Shown piece after piece: positions 1 through 11,097 of a stretch of DNA of 64,000 bases. The notes under the pieces are model-generated. The model saw nothing but the letters and a program-made list of their open reading frames with translations. It made no database searches and was not told the origin of the DNA. Within the stretch, counting starts at the first letter, position 1; each line of letters begins with the position of its first letter. Source of the stretch: Campanula takesimana (Eukaryota > Streptophyta > Magnoliopsida > Asterales > Campanulaceae); assembly GCA_026119855.1 (NCBI GenBank), contig JAOWBW010000104.1:1718219-1782218 (forward strand), read 5' to 3'. The position numbers and the translations under genes are program-made.

Positions 1-539
1 TTTATATTTCTTGTACTTTTTTATGGTGTCGGGTTTTTCTTGCGATTTGCTTGGGTGTTGGGTGTTGGAGGGTCTAATCCACAACAGGAATTTTCAATAG
101 AATGGCGGGGAAGTGTATTTGGGTTTAAGTTGAACTTATGCGCTATATTAGCTAAACCAAAAAAAAAAAATACAACTTAGGAAACACCAGCTACGATAGC
201 GTTTAATTATGCGATATTGTATCTAAATCAAAAAAAAAAAAAAACAACTTAGGAAACACTGGCTACGATAGCATTTAATTATGCGCTATTGTAGCTCTTT
301 ACAACCATAGCGTTTCCCCTCAATGCGCTATGGTAGCTATTTCGGGAAAATAAAAAAATAAATAAATCTCACTGCTGGCTTTTTGAGCTAATGAGCTATC
401 TAAGGTGACTTCTTGGATAGCGTTTCTTTAAAGCGCTATCTAAGCTGTGTTTCCTAAGGTCTAATTTGTGCTAGTGATTTATTCTCTTAACAAGACCCTC
501 ACAGTCATAGAAGTTTTTGCCAGTATATAGATAGATATC
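1..539. repeat. Repeat-rich unassigned segment left of the solo LTR
   Basis: No supported gene. A 71-72 bp unit is repeated in tandem at 137-207, 208-279 and partly at 280-303. Each unit holds an A-tract and a block beginning TTAGGAAACAC. The reverse complement of that block (TGTGTTTCCTAAGG) appears at 446-459, so 177-459 has an inverted-repeat layout. GCGCTAT/ATAGCG is scattered through the segment in both orientations. This looks like part of a non-autonomous transposable element, but I cannot assign a superfamily. It continues off the left edge and is cut at 539 by the solo LTR. Confidence 0.4.
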
Positions 540-2103
540 TGTTAGGATTCATTGTTAGTACACCCACTTAATTTGATTGATCCATGCCACATTTTTTTTA
601 TGGACTTTAGGATCGCATGTAATGAAGTTATACTTCAATTTTTAGACAAGTCCATTTCTAGATTTTTATTTGTATAGGCTGAGTATTTAGTTTGCTTAAC
701 CTAGCGGTTTAGTTCTTAAAATTGCATTCGTGCTATCGTAGAACCGCCAGCATGGAGTCACTTATTTTTCATCAAACCGCATTCTGTGGCTTTGATGAAA
801 CTGCTCTTCAAGTCTCTCTTGGAACCGCTAATGACAACTTGATGGAACCGCAATCATGTAACCGCATACTTCAGTTTCTTATGAAACCGCACATCAAGTT
901 CATTCTTGGAACCGCTTCTATGCCTGGTGGAACCGCCGATCAGTTATTGAAGAATTCAAGAGAAGTCATTTATTCCTTAGACAAACATTCCCTTTTCAAA
1001 CATAAAGGAATGTGTTATGTCTTGTCAAAATAACTCTAAGTTAACTTGGAGTTTCTGCAAGGAATGTCGGTTTGTCTAGCAGTTCAAATTCTTTACCGTT
1101 AGTCCTTTCTCTGCAACAAAGGACACTTGTCAGGTAGTGGTGCTACAACTACCTAGGAATACAAGACAAAACTAAGGACGACAATGACAGCTCAACCAAT
1201 GGGATATCGACAGCAGTTGTACCATCAGATTTATTTCAAAACTTTACCCAACGGTCACAAGGGTGCACTGCCTATAAATAGCCTTCATTTCTCAACAATG
1301 AAGGTTGCTGAGCTTCAAGAGAAATATTCCCAAGTATTCAAGTTTGCTTTGAAGATTGAAACCCAGATATTCATACCTTCAAACATCTCCTTAGCAAACC
1401 TAGAATTCCTTCATCAACCTTCAAGCCTAACAACCATGATCCATACTCAGCCTTTACACAGAAAGTCATTCATTTGCTCATACCATCATTTAAATACTTA
1501 GAGCATTTGATTTCTTTTCACACACAAACCCGATTTATATAGTCACATAGATTATATACTTCGAATACACCGGTTGTTTTTAAATAGCTTTATAGGTTAG
1601 ATTGATTAGTTAGAGTTTAGATTCATCTTGTAAAACCTCCTCTAATTAATACAAGTCTAGTAGCTATTAAAAAATCTTAGATTAACCATCTAGGTAGAGG
1701 ACGTAGTTCATTCAAGAACGAACCTCTTCAAATTGTGTGTTTGATCTTTACTTTCTGTCTTGTCTTGTCATTTATATTTCTTGTTTGTGGTCTAAAACTG
1801 AATACATATACGAAATGACTTGAAATATGAATTATGTTTTTATTTGATCTTTAAGTTGAACTTATCGGTTGCATCATACTGTTTTCAACCCGAGTCAAAC
1901 CGCCCAACTCTTTAACTATCTGTTTGGCCAAAACGCTAAAACTCCGCTGTGCATTTTATCAGTTCGGTTTAAGTGCTTTAAACCGCAGTTGATCAAACTG
2001 ATAAGTACTCGGTTGATTTTCAAGGGTATTTTCGAAAAAGTTTTAAACCGCTATTCACCCCCCTCTAGCGGTTCTATAGCTTTGTTGCCCTCTGGAACCA
2101 ACA
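540..2103 (+). mobile_element. Solo LTR of SIRE-like copia family B
   Basis: The LTR starts TGTTAGGATTCATTG and ends CCTCTGGAACCAACA, so its ends are the inverted pair TGTT/AACA. It is flanked by a perfect 5-bp target duplication, ATATC (535-539 and 2104-2108). No primer-binding site follows its right end, and no internal region adjoins either side, so it is a solo LTR left by LTR-LTR recombination. It aligns along its length with the 5' LTR at 48283-49748. Part of it (721-960) is studded with AACCGC. ORFs inside it are chance. Confidence 0.92.
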
Positions 2104-2667
2104 ATATCACAACTTTTTTAACCATTAATTTTGTTTTGCTCAAAACAAAAATAAAAATCACTCAATTTGTTAAGTGAAACATCGTATCAAACGTTTACTC
2201 TTTAATTATATTGTCCATCAATTTTCAACGCATTGTAATGACTAACGAAGGTGGTCTGGTATTGTGTTTCATCATTCACCATAACTAAAACTGATTATGC
2301 GTTAGGTAATTAATAGGTCGTTTGCTAGCCACCATGATTCCGTGATGGTTAATTATGTTGCAAACAGTTGTTATTAGTTGTTGTGATTTGAGTCTTTGAA
2401 AGACAACATTATGAATTCTAGCTGTTTGATTCATCATGCAAAAAACCTTATACTGATATGATTTCCCTTTTTTTAAAGATCAATACTAGTAATTCCGAAA
2501 GAAGAAATCTGCTTTTCATCCTACTGCAATTCTTTCAACAAAAAAAAAAAAAAAAAAAAAAGAAAGTAGATGACCTATATTCTTGTCATTTTGATTGTCC
2601 CACTTGAAATAAAACATCTTAAAATAGAAAAGTTTTATATTTATTAATGAGATTCACTTGTCATACT

Positions 2668-3100
2668 TAGGGATGGCCAAACCGGACCGAAAAAGCCCGG
2701 AACCGGAGAAAACCGGGGAGTAAACCGGAACCGGAGTAACCGGAACCGTGGTAAGTGCGGGCCGGTTCAGGGTCACATATATGGCGAACCGGAACCGGAT
2801 CGGCATTTCCATTAAAAAAAAAAAATCCCTTATTTTTCAATAAATTTTAACATGTTTATTCATTATTGTATTATAAAATAAAAATCTCTTGTCTTTTAAT
2901 AAATTTTAACATGTTTATTCATTATTGTATGGTAAAAAAAAATAAAAAAAGGTAGCGTGGACTGAACCGGAATCGGACCGGAACCGTACCGGAACCGGAT
3001 TGTAATGACCGGAACCGGAACCGGTGTAAGCGCGGGTCGGTTCAGGGTCACGTATATGCCGAACCGGAACCGGGCTCGGAACCGGTTTTGGTCATCCCTA
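2668..3100. mobile_element. Non-autonomous hAT element (433 bp)
   Basis: The ends are imperfect inverted repeats: TAGGGATGGCCAAACCGG at the left and, read in reverse, TAGGGATGACCAAAACCGG at the right. It is flanked by a perfect 8-bp target duplication, GTCATACT (2660-2667 and 3101-3108). The paralogous segment near 30508 carries a single GTCATACT with no insert, which is an empty site. Inside are two near-identical blocks of about 60 bp (around 2815-2935) and many GAACCGG repeats in the subterminal regions. It has no coding capacity. Confidence 0.93.
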
Positions 3101-3201
3101 GTCATACTCACAACTAGTACTTTTCACTTATTATTCTCCACCCACTTTCTCCCCCTTTCATACTCAGACCACCTACTTTTAAAACCATTTTTCCAATAAA
3201 A

Positions 3202-3468
3202 TACTCCATTTGTCTCACCCGAATTAGGATTTTTGGGGTTGGGCACGGGGATTAAGAAAAAAAATGTTAGTGGCGTAGGTGTTGTGAGTATGAAAAGTAA
3301 AGTAGGAGAGAGAAAATGTGGTAGAGAATAATGAGTGGAAAGTTGTTGTGAGTGTGAATGTGAGTCTCATTAAATAAAACACTTGAATTTTTTTGTTGTT
3401 CTAATTCGAATGGAAATGAAACATCCAAAATAAAAATTTGTCCTAATTCGAGTGGGACGGAAGGAGTA
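3202..3468. mobile_element. Stowaway-like MITE
   Basis: Its terminal inverted repeats begin TACTCC and run into a GTCTCACCCGAATTAGGA-like sequence, with TA at both borders, the target duplication expected for Tc1/mariner-type MITEs. It is non-coding. It is shared with copy 2 of the segmental duplication (30609-30873), so it predates the duplication. A related copy lies in the opposite orientation at 32636-32897. Confidence 0.8.
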
Positions 3469-4181
3469 TTAGTATTCATTAATCCATTTGTGTGTAAAGA
3501 TGAAAAAAAATTATTTCGAATGAGGAGTATTTAATAATAAATTTAAAACGACTTATGTGCAGTCATGCGTACACCTGAAATCCTAATTTAATGAATTTGG
3601 AAGTGCTCTTTCAAGTCAAAAAGTCTCAATACTTTTAAGTATAGCCGTCAATTTGGGCTGGCGGGACGGGGCGAGCCCAACCCACTACAGCCCACCTTCA
3701 AACGGGGCAGGGTGGGCTGGCCCAAATTCTTTGCGGGCCAGGAAAACTCCAACCCAACCCAACCCACCTTGGGTTGGTGGGCCAGACGGGCCAAGCGGGC
3801 CAAAAGGTCAAGACTTATTTTTGAGGCATGCACCGCACATTAGAGAAAAAAAAATGCACCATTCCTGGCCCACTCTACAATCCACTCTACAGCCTACAGG
3901 TACAAGTAGCAAGTCAGCAACTCACCAACAAGCAACAAAAACAAACTTTTACAAGCATACTAACAGTCAGACAGTCAGTGTATTAGTGTATCACCAAGAC
4001 AACAAAAAAACTGCGACTTTTATAATCTACAAGTTACACACCAATGCAACAACATGAAAGAACAAACAAAAATACCGCTGCACCAAGCACGAGTCACATG
4101 ACTAAGTGTATCACCAACAAAAGTACAAAACCAACTCAAATAAAGTAGCATAAAACAAACTGAAGTCTGAAACCACATTCT

Positions 4182-4735
4182 TTATCCATCATCAACTTCA
4201 ACAACATTGGACCCTTCACTTGATAAAGATGCTTTTAAAAAAATTTCATCTTCATTGACTTCCCCTACATTCATATAAAAACACAAAAAAAATTGTCAAG
4301 TAAAAGACAATAAAGCAATATATCTAAATAATCATTAAGTATATAAGAAAATAAGAAATTACCAAAGCCATATAGCCAATTTCGAGCACAAATAAGAGAT
4401 TGCACATTTCGAGGAAGTATGCAACTTCTATACTTGGTAAGAATACGACCACCAATGGAAAATGATGACTCTGAAGCAACAGTAGTAATGGGGATAGCTA
4501 ATACATCACATGCCATACGCGCAAGAATTGGGTAACGGTTCTTCTGGCATTTCCAATACTCCAAGACATCTAAATCTTCGTAAAATGCAAACTCAAGTTT
4601 TGGCTCATCTAAATAAAGATCCAATTGAGACTTCCCCACAATAATAACTGTTTCACTTTCATATTCCAAACATTCCTAAAAATATTTTAATGGTGAGCAA
4701 AGTAAAGCAGGGATCATTCAAATTGCTATATATAT

Positions 4736-4797
<62 letters not shown>

Positions 4798-6482
4798 TTT
4801 AATACTTACATCAAATAGTAGCTTGCCCTTGCCCTTACGTAATCCTCCATTCTTTTCCATTTGTGAAGTTGTGACAATGTGTGGTCGTGAAGAGCTAGTT
4901 GTAGAATCATTAGTGATCTCATTAGAATATTCACCAAAAAGTTTGTACAACTTTCTCTTCACAAGTAACATCTTCTCTTGTGTTTCAATAGTATTATTCT
5001 CCGTCTTTGAATAAAAATACTCAAACATTGAAAGCTTCATCCTCGGATCAAGAATAGCCCCAAAAGCAAGAACCGTACTATATTGAGCCCAATATTTGTT
5101 AAACTTCTCTTTCATATTTCTACTCATTTCACTTATCAACTCATCTTCACTCGACATGTTTTTTCTCAACAAACGTTCAATTTTCCAAATTTGCACAAAG
5201 TACAAGTTAGCTGTAGGATATGAAGTGCCCGGAATCAAGTTCGTAGTGTCATAGAAAGGTTGAAGGAATTCACATATTTTCTCTCCCCTACTCCACTCAT
5301 CCATTGAAGGACAAAACTTATAATTCCTATCATTCAACTGAAGAAGGGTAAAAGCCTTTTTATATTTAATGGCACTATCTAACATCAAGTAAGTTGAATT
5401 CCAACGAGTAGACACATCAAAGCACAAACCAACCCGTGTATCAATATTGCCAACTTGTCTCACACATTCTTCAAATTTTTTCATCCTACTTTCATATCTA
5501 AGTTACTTAACAGAGTCTCTTATCTTTTGCAAAGCAACATTGACTACTTTCAAACCTTCTTGAACAATCAAATTTAATATGTGGGCACAACAACGAATAT
5601 GAAAAAATTCACCGTCACAAAAGAGGCTATCATCCAGAAATCCGAGTTGTTCTTTCAAGTTTTCTTGCATATTGTCATTACTAGATGCATTATCTAATGT
5701 TAAAGAAAAAAAACCTTTTTCTCAACTCCCCATTCCTTTAAATGCGCAAGCACTTTTGCTGCCATTTCGACTCCAGAATGTGGAGGTGGCATATGATCAA
5801 TTTTAAGAATCTTGCTATTCAGTTTCCAATCAACATCAACAAAATGAGCTGTCAAACAAATGTAACCTTCATTACTCACTGATGTCCACAAATCAGAAGT
5901 TAAACAAATTCTATTCGGAGTATTTTCCAAAGCTTTCTTAAGTTTTGCTTTCTCTCTAAGATATATTGCATTAATATCTGAAACAACAGTATTTCTAGAG
6001 ATGCAACGAAATTCAGAATTTAAATACTTCACAAATCTTCGAAAACCATCATACTCAACAAAAGAAAATGGCAAATCATGCTTAATTATTGCCTCTGCTA
6101 ATAGGTCACGTGCAATTCTTTGGTCAAGTTTTATTGTTTTAATCTTCCCCTCATAAATGATAACCATTTGACCTATGTCATTATACTTCAACTTGGGACA
6201 TTTTGGAAGATGACGTCCCAAATGTGAAGTCTCATATCCTCTCCCACCACACTTATACTCTTTGTTACACGCTATACATCTGGCTCTTGCAATTTTATCT
6301 GGATTATCAAAGTGTTTCTTAAAATAATTCCACACGTCAGAATATTCTTCACCAGTTTTACCAGACACAACCTTAGATTGCTCACCAGTTTGAATAGTGT
6401 CTGCGTCAGTGATTTCTAAGTCCTCTTCAGCTTCATTGTCATCATCCACATTGATACTTCGATTAACCGAGCCAGATGCCAT
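4182..6482 (-). pseudogene. hAT transposase (BED finger, Ac/Tam3-type), broken
   Basis: On the minus strand the likely ATG (6482-6480) lies two bases after a good splice acceptor. The product would start with an acidic stretch, then a BED zinc finger (CIACNKEYKCGG with the H..C pair GRHLPKC), then an RNase H-like core: LTSDLW (first Asp), LDNAS (second Asp), a CAHILNL motif, RWNST, and a C-terminal hAT dimerisation region with NRYPILARMA and TTVASESSFS (the Glu). Two further introns are predicted: 4676-4809 (donor GTAAGT, contains the TA repeat) and 4266-4362. Both keep the frame, and the last exon ends at a TAA at 4182-4184. The gene is dead. A T-run near 5705-5712 shifts the frame just before LDNAS, and a TAA sits in frame at 5503-5505. 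Known of the family: cut-and-paste transposase acting on the element's inverted repeats in the nucleus. Confidence 0.88.
4738..4796. repeat. (TA)n microsatellite in a transposase intron
   Basis: This is a nearly pure TA run of more than 50 bp. It lies wholly inside the predicted 134-bp intron 4676-4809 of the hAT transposase gene, so its length does not affect the reading frame. Confidence 0.9.
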
Positions 6483-6483
6483 T

Positions 6484-7165
6484 TCTGAAAAGAACGATGC
6501 AAGAGAAACAATCATTACAATGGTATTCGATTCACTCTCACACACTGAATGCTGTAGACACATCGAAGAAGAGGACTTACCAGTTAGCTTATCTACCAGA
6601 AGAATGCTGTAGACATTCAGTCCCTGCAACGGAAAAAAATAATAATAAATACAACTGATTAGAGATAGTACTAATATAATGATTTTTAACAAGCCTAAAA
6701 GTTTGATTCACTCTCACACACTGAAATGAATTGACCAAAAAGATTGTGTAAAGGTAATACTACTAGTGAGCAATCAATAGCTAACAAGGGAAGTGTTGGG
6801 GGCATCTCAAATTATTGGTTATCAGAGAGATAATCTTGGACAAAATAAAATGATTTTCAGTTTTAGGGAAAATAGATCGAAGAAGAGGACTTACCAGTTA
6901 CCAGAAGGCGGCGACGGATCTCATTCACGGAAGGGCGATGGTGGCGGAAAAGGATGATGAAGATTGAAGACGATGGCGATTGGTTACAGTGGTTAGTGGT
7001 AGCGGCGCCGGTGACTTGACTGTCGAATAAAGAGAGAGAGGCGAACCCTAGATTTCGTTCGGGAAACGTCGAAGAAAATTGTGAAAGAAAAGTGAAGAAA
7101 ACCAAAACTAGTACGCCGCGTTCATAATTTCGGGTAAAAAAAAAAAGAGGAAAAAATGTGGGTTG
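6484..7165 (-). promoter_or_regulatory. 5' untranslated exons and leader of the hAT transposase gene
   Basis: Splice signals on the minus strand suggest a leader of two non-coding exons: exon 1 ending at 6895 (donor CTG|GTAAGT), exon 2 at 6581-6623 (acceptor TTGCAG, same donor), then the coding exon beginning at 6484 (acceptor TTTTCAG). The two donor regions are copies of each other: a 25-bp block at 6562-6586 recurs at 6876-6900, and a 21-bp block at 6529-6549 recurs at 6705-6725. The leader exon was therefore probably duplicated locally. The promoter should lie near 7100-7170, next to the inverted-repeat end. This is inferred from sequence signals only. Confidence 0.5.
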
Positions 7166-7170
7166 GCCCG

Positions 7171-8599
7171 TGTTGGGTATGCCCACATATATCTCAGTTT
7201 TAATGTAATAGGATTTATTTAGATTTGATTGATCCATCACCTAAGTTTTATGTCATGGACTTTAGACCCACATGTAAGAATTATTTATACTTCATTTTTT
7301 AGGTTGTCCATTGTTATAGAATAGGCTTAGAAATAGGGCAAGAAGATCAAGATTCAAGAAAATCACATTTTGAGCTAAGCCATGCACCTATGCGCCATGC
7401 GCCTTCTAGCGCGCGTATATAAGCATTCTTCTAAGAAATGCTATGCGCCTCACTTTGATCATACGCGCCATGTGCCTCATATGCCTTAGCGCGCGCAGTT
7501 TCTATGCGCCTCTTGGCTCAACGCGCCTCAGAGTGTTGATTCAACACTCAGTGATTTATTGAAGACTCAAAGACTTGAAGAGAATTCAAATTACGCCAAT
7601 GATCCAACGGTGGTTAAAAGATGCATATGCACCTAATCTGTTGACACGTGTCCATAACAGTCACATTTATGTTGAGTGTCAAAGTGGCCATAATATATGC
7701 ATGCTCCAACCAACGAGTGACAGCACATCTTATCCACAAGGATCTCCAACGGCTAGTTTTTTGAAGTTCACTATAAATACCCCATAACTTCAACATTTTG
7801 AAGTTGCTGAGTTCTGCTAAGAATTTCAAGAATTTCTCTCTCAAAGCATTTGTTGAAGATTTGAAGATTGCCTTTGTTTTTCCAGATTTCCTCAAGAACA
7901 TCTTCATACCTTCATCCTTAGCCCAGATCTTCAAGCTATAACACTTTAGTTTCATTGTGCTCTAAATCATAAAGATCTAAAGAGCCTTGATACTAAAATC
8001 ACACACGCACCTCTTTAAGTTTGATAACTTAGATCTTTCTTTTAGAGATACACCGGTTATTGTTTTGGATTTGTTCATTCATAGAATATTAGATCTTGAG
8101 TTAGTGTAGAAGCTCAAAAGTTGTAATTTGTAACACTCTCTCATTATATAAGATCTCCATTAGAAATCCAAGACTAACCATCTTGGTAGAGGACGTAGAT
8201 CTTTCATTGATCGAACCTCTCCAAATAGCTTGTGTTATTATCTTGTCATTTACTTTCAAGTTATTATCTTCACTCACTATTTACTTGTTTACTCATTGTA
8301 GATTGATTGATCTGAATTGTGTTGTGTTGTTAACTCATTTGCCTTAGTTTCTTATTTCACCCACTTTGAGCCAAAATCCTTAGTGTGTGTGTGCGCCCCC
8401 CTTTATCACTCTGCGCCTATTTACATTACTAAATTCCGCTGTGCATTTCACTCACTCACTTAGGCGCATATCATAACGCTTATTTGATAAAGTGCGCATT
8501 TGCAATTGAGTTTATCAAGGGTACAAAAAGAATTTTAAAACAACTATTCACCCCCCCTCTAGCTATTTTTCATACCCTTGTTGCCCTTTGGGACCAACA
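7171..8599 (+). repeat. 5' LTR of family A copy 1
   Basis: 1,429 bp, from TGTTGGGTATGCCC to CCTTTGGGACCAACA. A cluster of TGCGCC/GCGCGC motifs lies at 7388-7535 and another at 8390-8510. CACTATAAATACC at about 7769 is a plausible TATA box for the element's transcript. It pairs with the 3' LTR at 19301-20735. Confidence 0.93.
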
Positions 8600-8601
8600 A
8601 G

Positions 8602-8613
8602 TGGTATCAGAGC
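8602..8613 (+). other. Primer-binding site (initiator tRNA-Met type)
   Basis: TGGTATCAGAGC lies two bases after the 5' LTR. It matches the 3' end of plant initiator tRNA-Met, the usual primer for copia elements. Confidence 0.95.
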
Positions 8614-8672
8614 AAACACCTTTATAAAACATTTTCGTTTTTCAAGCTTAAGAACTTGGGTGCCGATTCTAA

Positions 8673-11060
8673 ATGGCAAACTCAAAACCTATGGCAACTG
8701 CAAACTACACTCACGTTCCGGTCTTTGATGAAGATCATTTTGACGTGTGGAAATTCAGCATATTGACTCATCTCAACTCAATCGATGAAAGGCTCCATGA
8801 CACCATTGTTTATGGACCTTATATTCCGATGAAGGCGAATACAAATCCACGCACCAACGCTGCTCAACCTACAGTTCTAAAACCAAGGGAAGAATGGACC
8901 GAGGAAGAAATTAGAAGAGTTGCAAATGATGGCAAAGCAAGAAACATTCTTTTAAGCACTCTAAGCACGGCTATGAAACAACAAGTCATGCATTGTGCTA
9001 CTGCTAATGAGCTATGGGATGCTATTGAAGAGCATATAGAAGGAGACACGGTTTGCAAGGAGAACAAGAAATACGAAGTACAAAAGAGATTCAACAATTT
9101 CTCTCAACTCCCTGGTGAAAACTTGAGGCAAACTTATGAACGCTACTGTGGAATTATCAATCTATGTATTTCACTTGGCATGAAGTTTACCAAAAAGATT
9201 TGAACATTTTCTACAAGCTTTTTGATCAAGATACCTACATAAATCTAGCGCTCTTGAAGACGCTGGAACTTTAGATGTATGGACATTAAGGAACCTTTAT
9301 GCAAATCTCAAAGTTTACGAACTCAAACTTCAGCGAATTAGCGAAACTGAAGGAAAATCAAAATCCATATCAATGGTGGCGCAAAGAGCGCGCATACTCC
9401 TGCGCCTGCGCCTGTGCAAATAGAGAAAAGTTCCGATCCCAAAATTTCCACTTCTGAGCTATTAGACATGGATGATGAAGACTTCGCTTTATTTGTGAAG
9501 AAATTTCAAAAGTTCAGAAAATTCTCAAGACCCGGCTCAACCAACAAATTTCAAGGATCTACCAGCAAAGCTCCTCAAAGACTGAAGGATTCAAAAAGAA
9601 AAGAAGATCTTGTTTGTTTTAATTGCAGGAAACCCGAACATTTTGCATCAAGCTGCCCGATCCCCAAATATATGCAGAAGAAGAGCAGCCATACTCCCAA
9701 ATTCACTCCCAAGTTCACTCGTCACAAGGGAATGATTGCGGAAGAAGAAGCAAATGAGCACAACACTTGGATTGAAACAGACTCCGATGAGAGCGATGAA
9801 GATTCCGATGATGGACTCGTGTGTTTGATGGCAAATGATGATGAAGTTGATACTTATGATTCTGATGATGACTTCTCCAAGGATGTTCCTGATATGAATT
9901 CCTTGAATAAACCTATCAAGAAATCTGCAGGTTTTCAAGAAGTAAAAGGAAAAAAGACCAACCATTAGCGAGCTCGTTGAACAAGGATTTCTCACTCCGG
10001 CTCAAAGCGATGGTGGATTGTTATTCTCACGATGTGATCTTGGTGCAAGGAACAAATTGAGAAAAGGATCATACATTAGACCTCAAGTTGAACCAACTGC
10101 TCCAATCTCCAAAATCAATGATGATGAAGTGATTGCTGAACAAGAAAAATTGTTCAAGAAGGCTGAAAAGGTAATCACTAGATTTGATAGTATGAAGGAA
10201 GCTTTAGCACTATCATGTGATGAAATTTCCCAGCTTAAGACCGAGAAATCTCTACTTAAATCTGAACTCACCCTCCTTAAGGAGCAGATAAAGAGCATGA
10301 CTCCTCTTACTGTTAAAAACACTTTTCTAACAGAACAGAACTCACTTCTTAAAGTTCAAAACGATGAATGGTTGCTCAAATTACTGATCTTAAAAAGATT
10401 ACAAATGAGTGGTCCAATTCTCGTGTCACTATGGAGAATATATTTGAGTCCCAAATAGTCAGTGGTGATAAAAGTGGCTTGGGATTCTCATCAACTAGTG
10501 ACAACTTTAAATGTGATGTCTGTGCTGAAAGAGATAGTGAATTTACTAACCAGCAAACTTTTGAAATTCCCAAGGAAAAACATTCTAATTCAATGGGTAA
10601 AGGACAGGAAAAAGTCAAGAGACAGATATTCCATTATGTCTACCCAACGAAGCAATTTGGGAATGCTAAAGGGAAAGATATAGCTACAGATGAACCATCT
10701 CCTAGCAAAATCATTCTTGAAAATAGGCGCGCTCCTTCTCCGAGTGCTCATTATGCGCCTAAGAGCCACGCGCCTCATCGTCGTGCGCCTCCTAGCCCTA
10801 TGCGCCCTCCAAGAAAAAGCGCTCCAAAATTTCAAAAGAAAGATTTTGTTAAGGCTAGTTCAACTGACCCAAAGAAGAATGCCATTCCCAAGAAAAGTAA
10901 AGAGTTTGTGAAAACTCACGTGATTGGTGGCTTTCATCATTGTTCCATTTGTGATTGTTCAGGACACAAGGCCATGGAATGCCTTTTGCGATTCACTCCC
11001 AATGCCAAAGGACGTAAAAATCCTAAGGTCAAGCAAGAGTGGGTTGTCAAAAGTTGCTAA
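8673..11060 (+). pseudogene. gag of family A copy 1
   Basis: It starts at ATG 8673 (MANSKPMATANYTHVPVF), whose frame matches copy 2. An N-terminal capsid-like region (to about 9203) with the copia gag pattern FDVWKF...LWDAIEEH is followed by a CCHC zinc knuckle (about 9615-9656; CFNCRKPEHFASSCP, where the usual Gly before His is Glu). Then come an acidic stretch, a coiled coil (10100-10330), a basic Ala/Pro-rich segment rich in GCGCCT codons (10725-10830), and a second CCHC knuckle (CSICDCSGHKAMEC, near 10940-10985). Frameshifts lie near 9195, 9405, 9955 and 10368. The role is the structural protein of the virus-like particle in the cytoplasm. The copy is not functional. Confidence 0.88.
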
Positions 11061-11097
11061 CCCTAGGACCCAAAAGGAATAAAGGGGACCTGCTTAA

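Larger units (their letters stand above)
2347..3639. repeat. Segmental duplication, copy 1, left part
   Basis: From GGTTAATTATGTTGC onward this segment matches 30197-31048 apart from point changes, poly-A length and two insertions: the hAT MITE at 2668-3100 and the large hAT element starting at 3640. Homology resumes on the far side of that element at 20887. The matching stretch has a poly-A run near 2541-2561, the Stowaway-like MITE at 3202-3468, and otherwise AT-rich sequence without a gene. The 238 bases before it (2109-2346) show nothing recognisable. Confidence 0.9.

Noticed and set aside
722..2177. Three ORFs of about 100 codons
   Set aside because: They lie within the solo LTR or cross its border, differ from the matching part of the other family B LTR, and show no domain.
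2896..3199. Overlapping ORFs with Arg/Gly/Thr repeats on both strands
   Set aside because: They fall in the GAACCGG-rich part of the 433-bp hAT MITE and its flank.
3648..4057. ORFs at the left end of the hAT element
   Set aside because: They are produced by the GGGC-rich terminal repeats and have no link to the transposase frame.
7575..7955. ORFs in the family A LTRs, repeated at 19705-20088
   Set aside because: They differ between LTRs by frameshifts and stops and have no counterpart in the copy 2 LTR.
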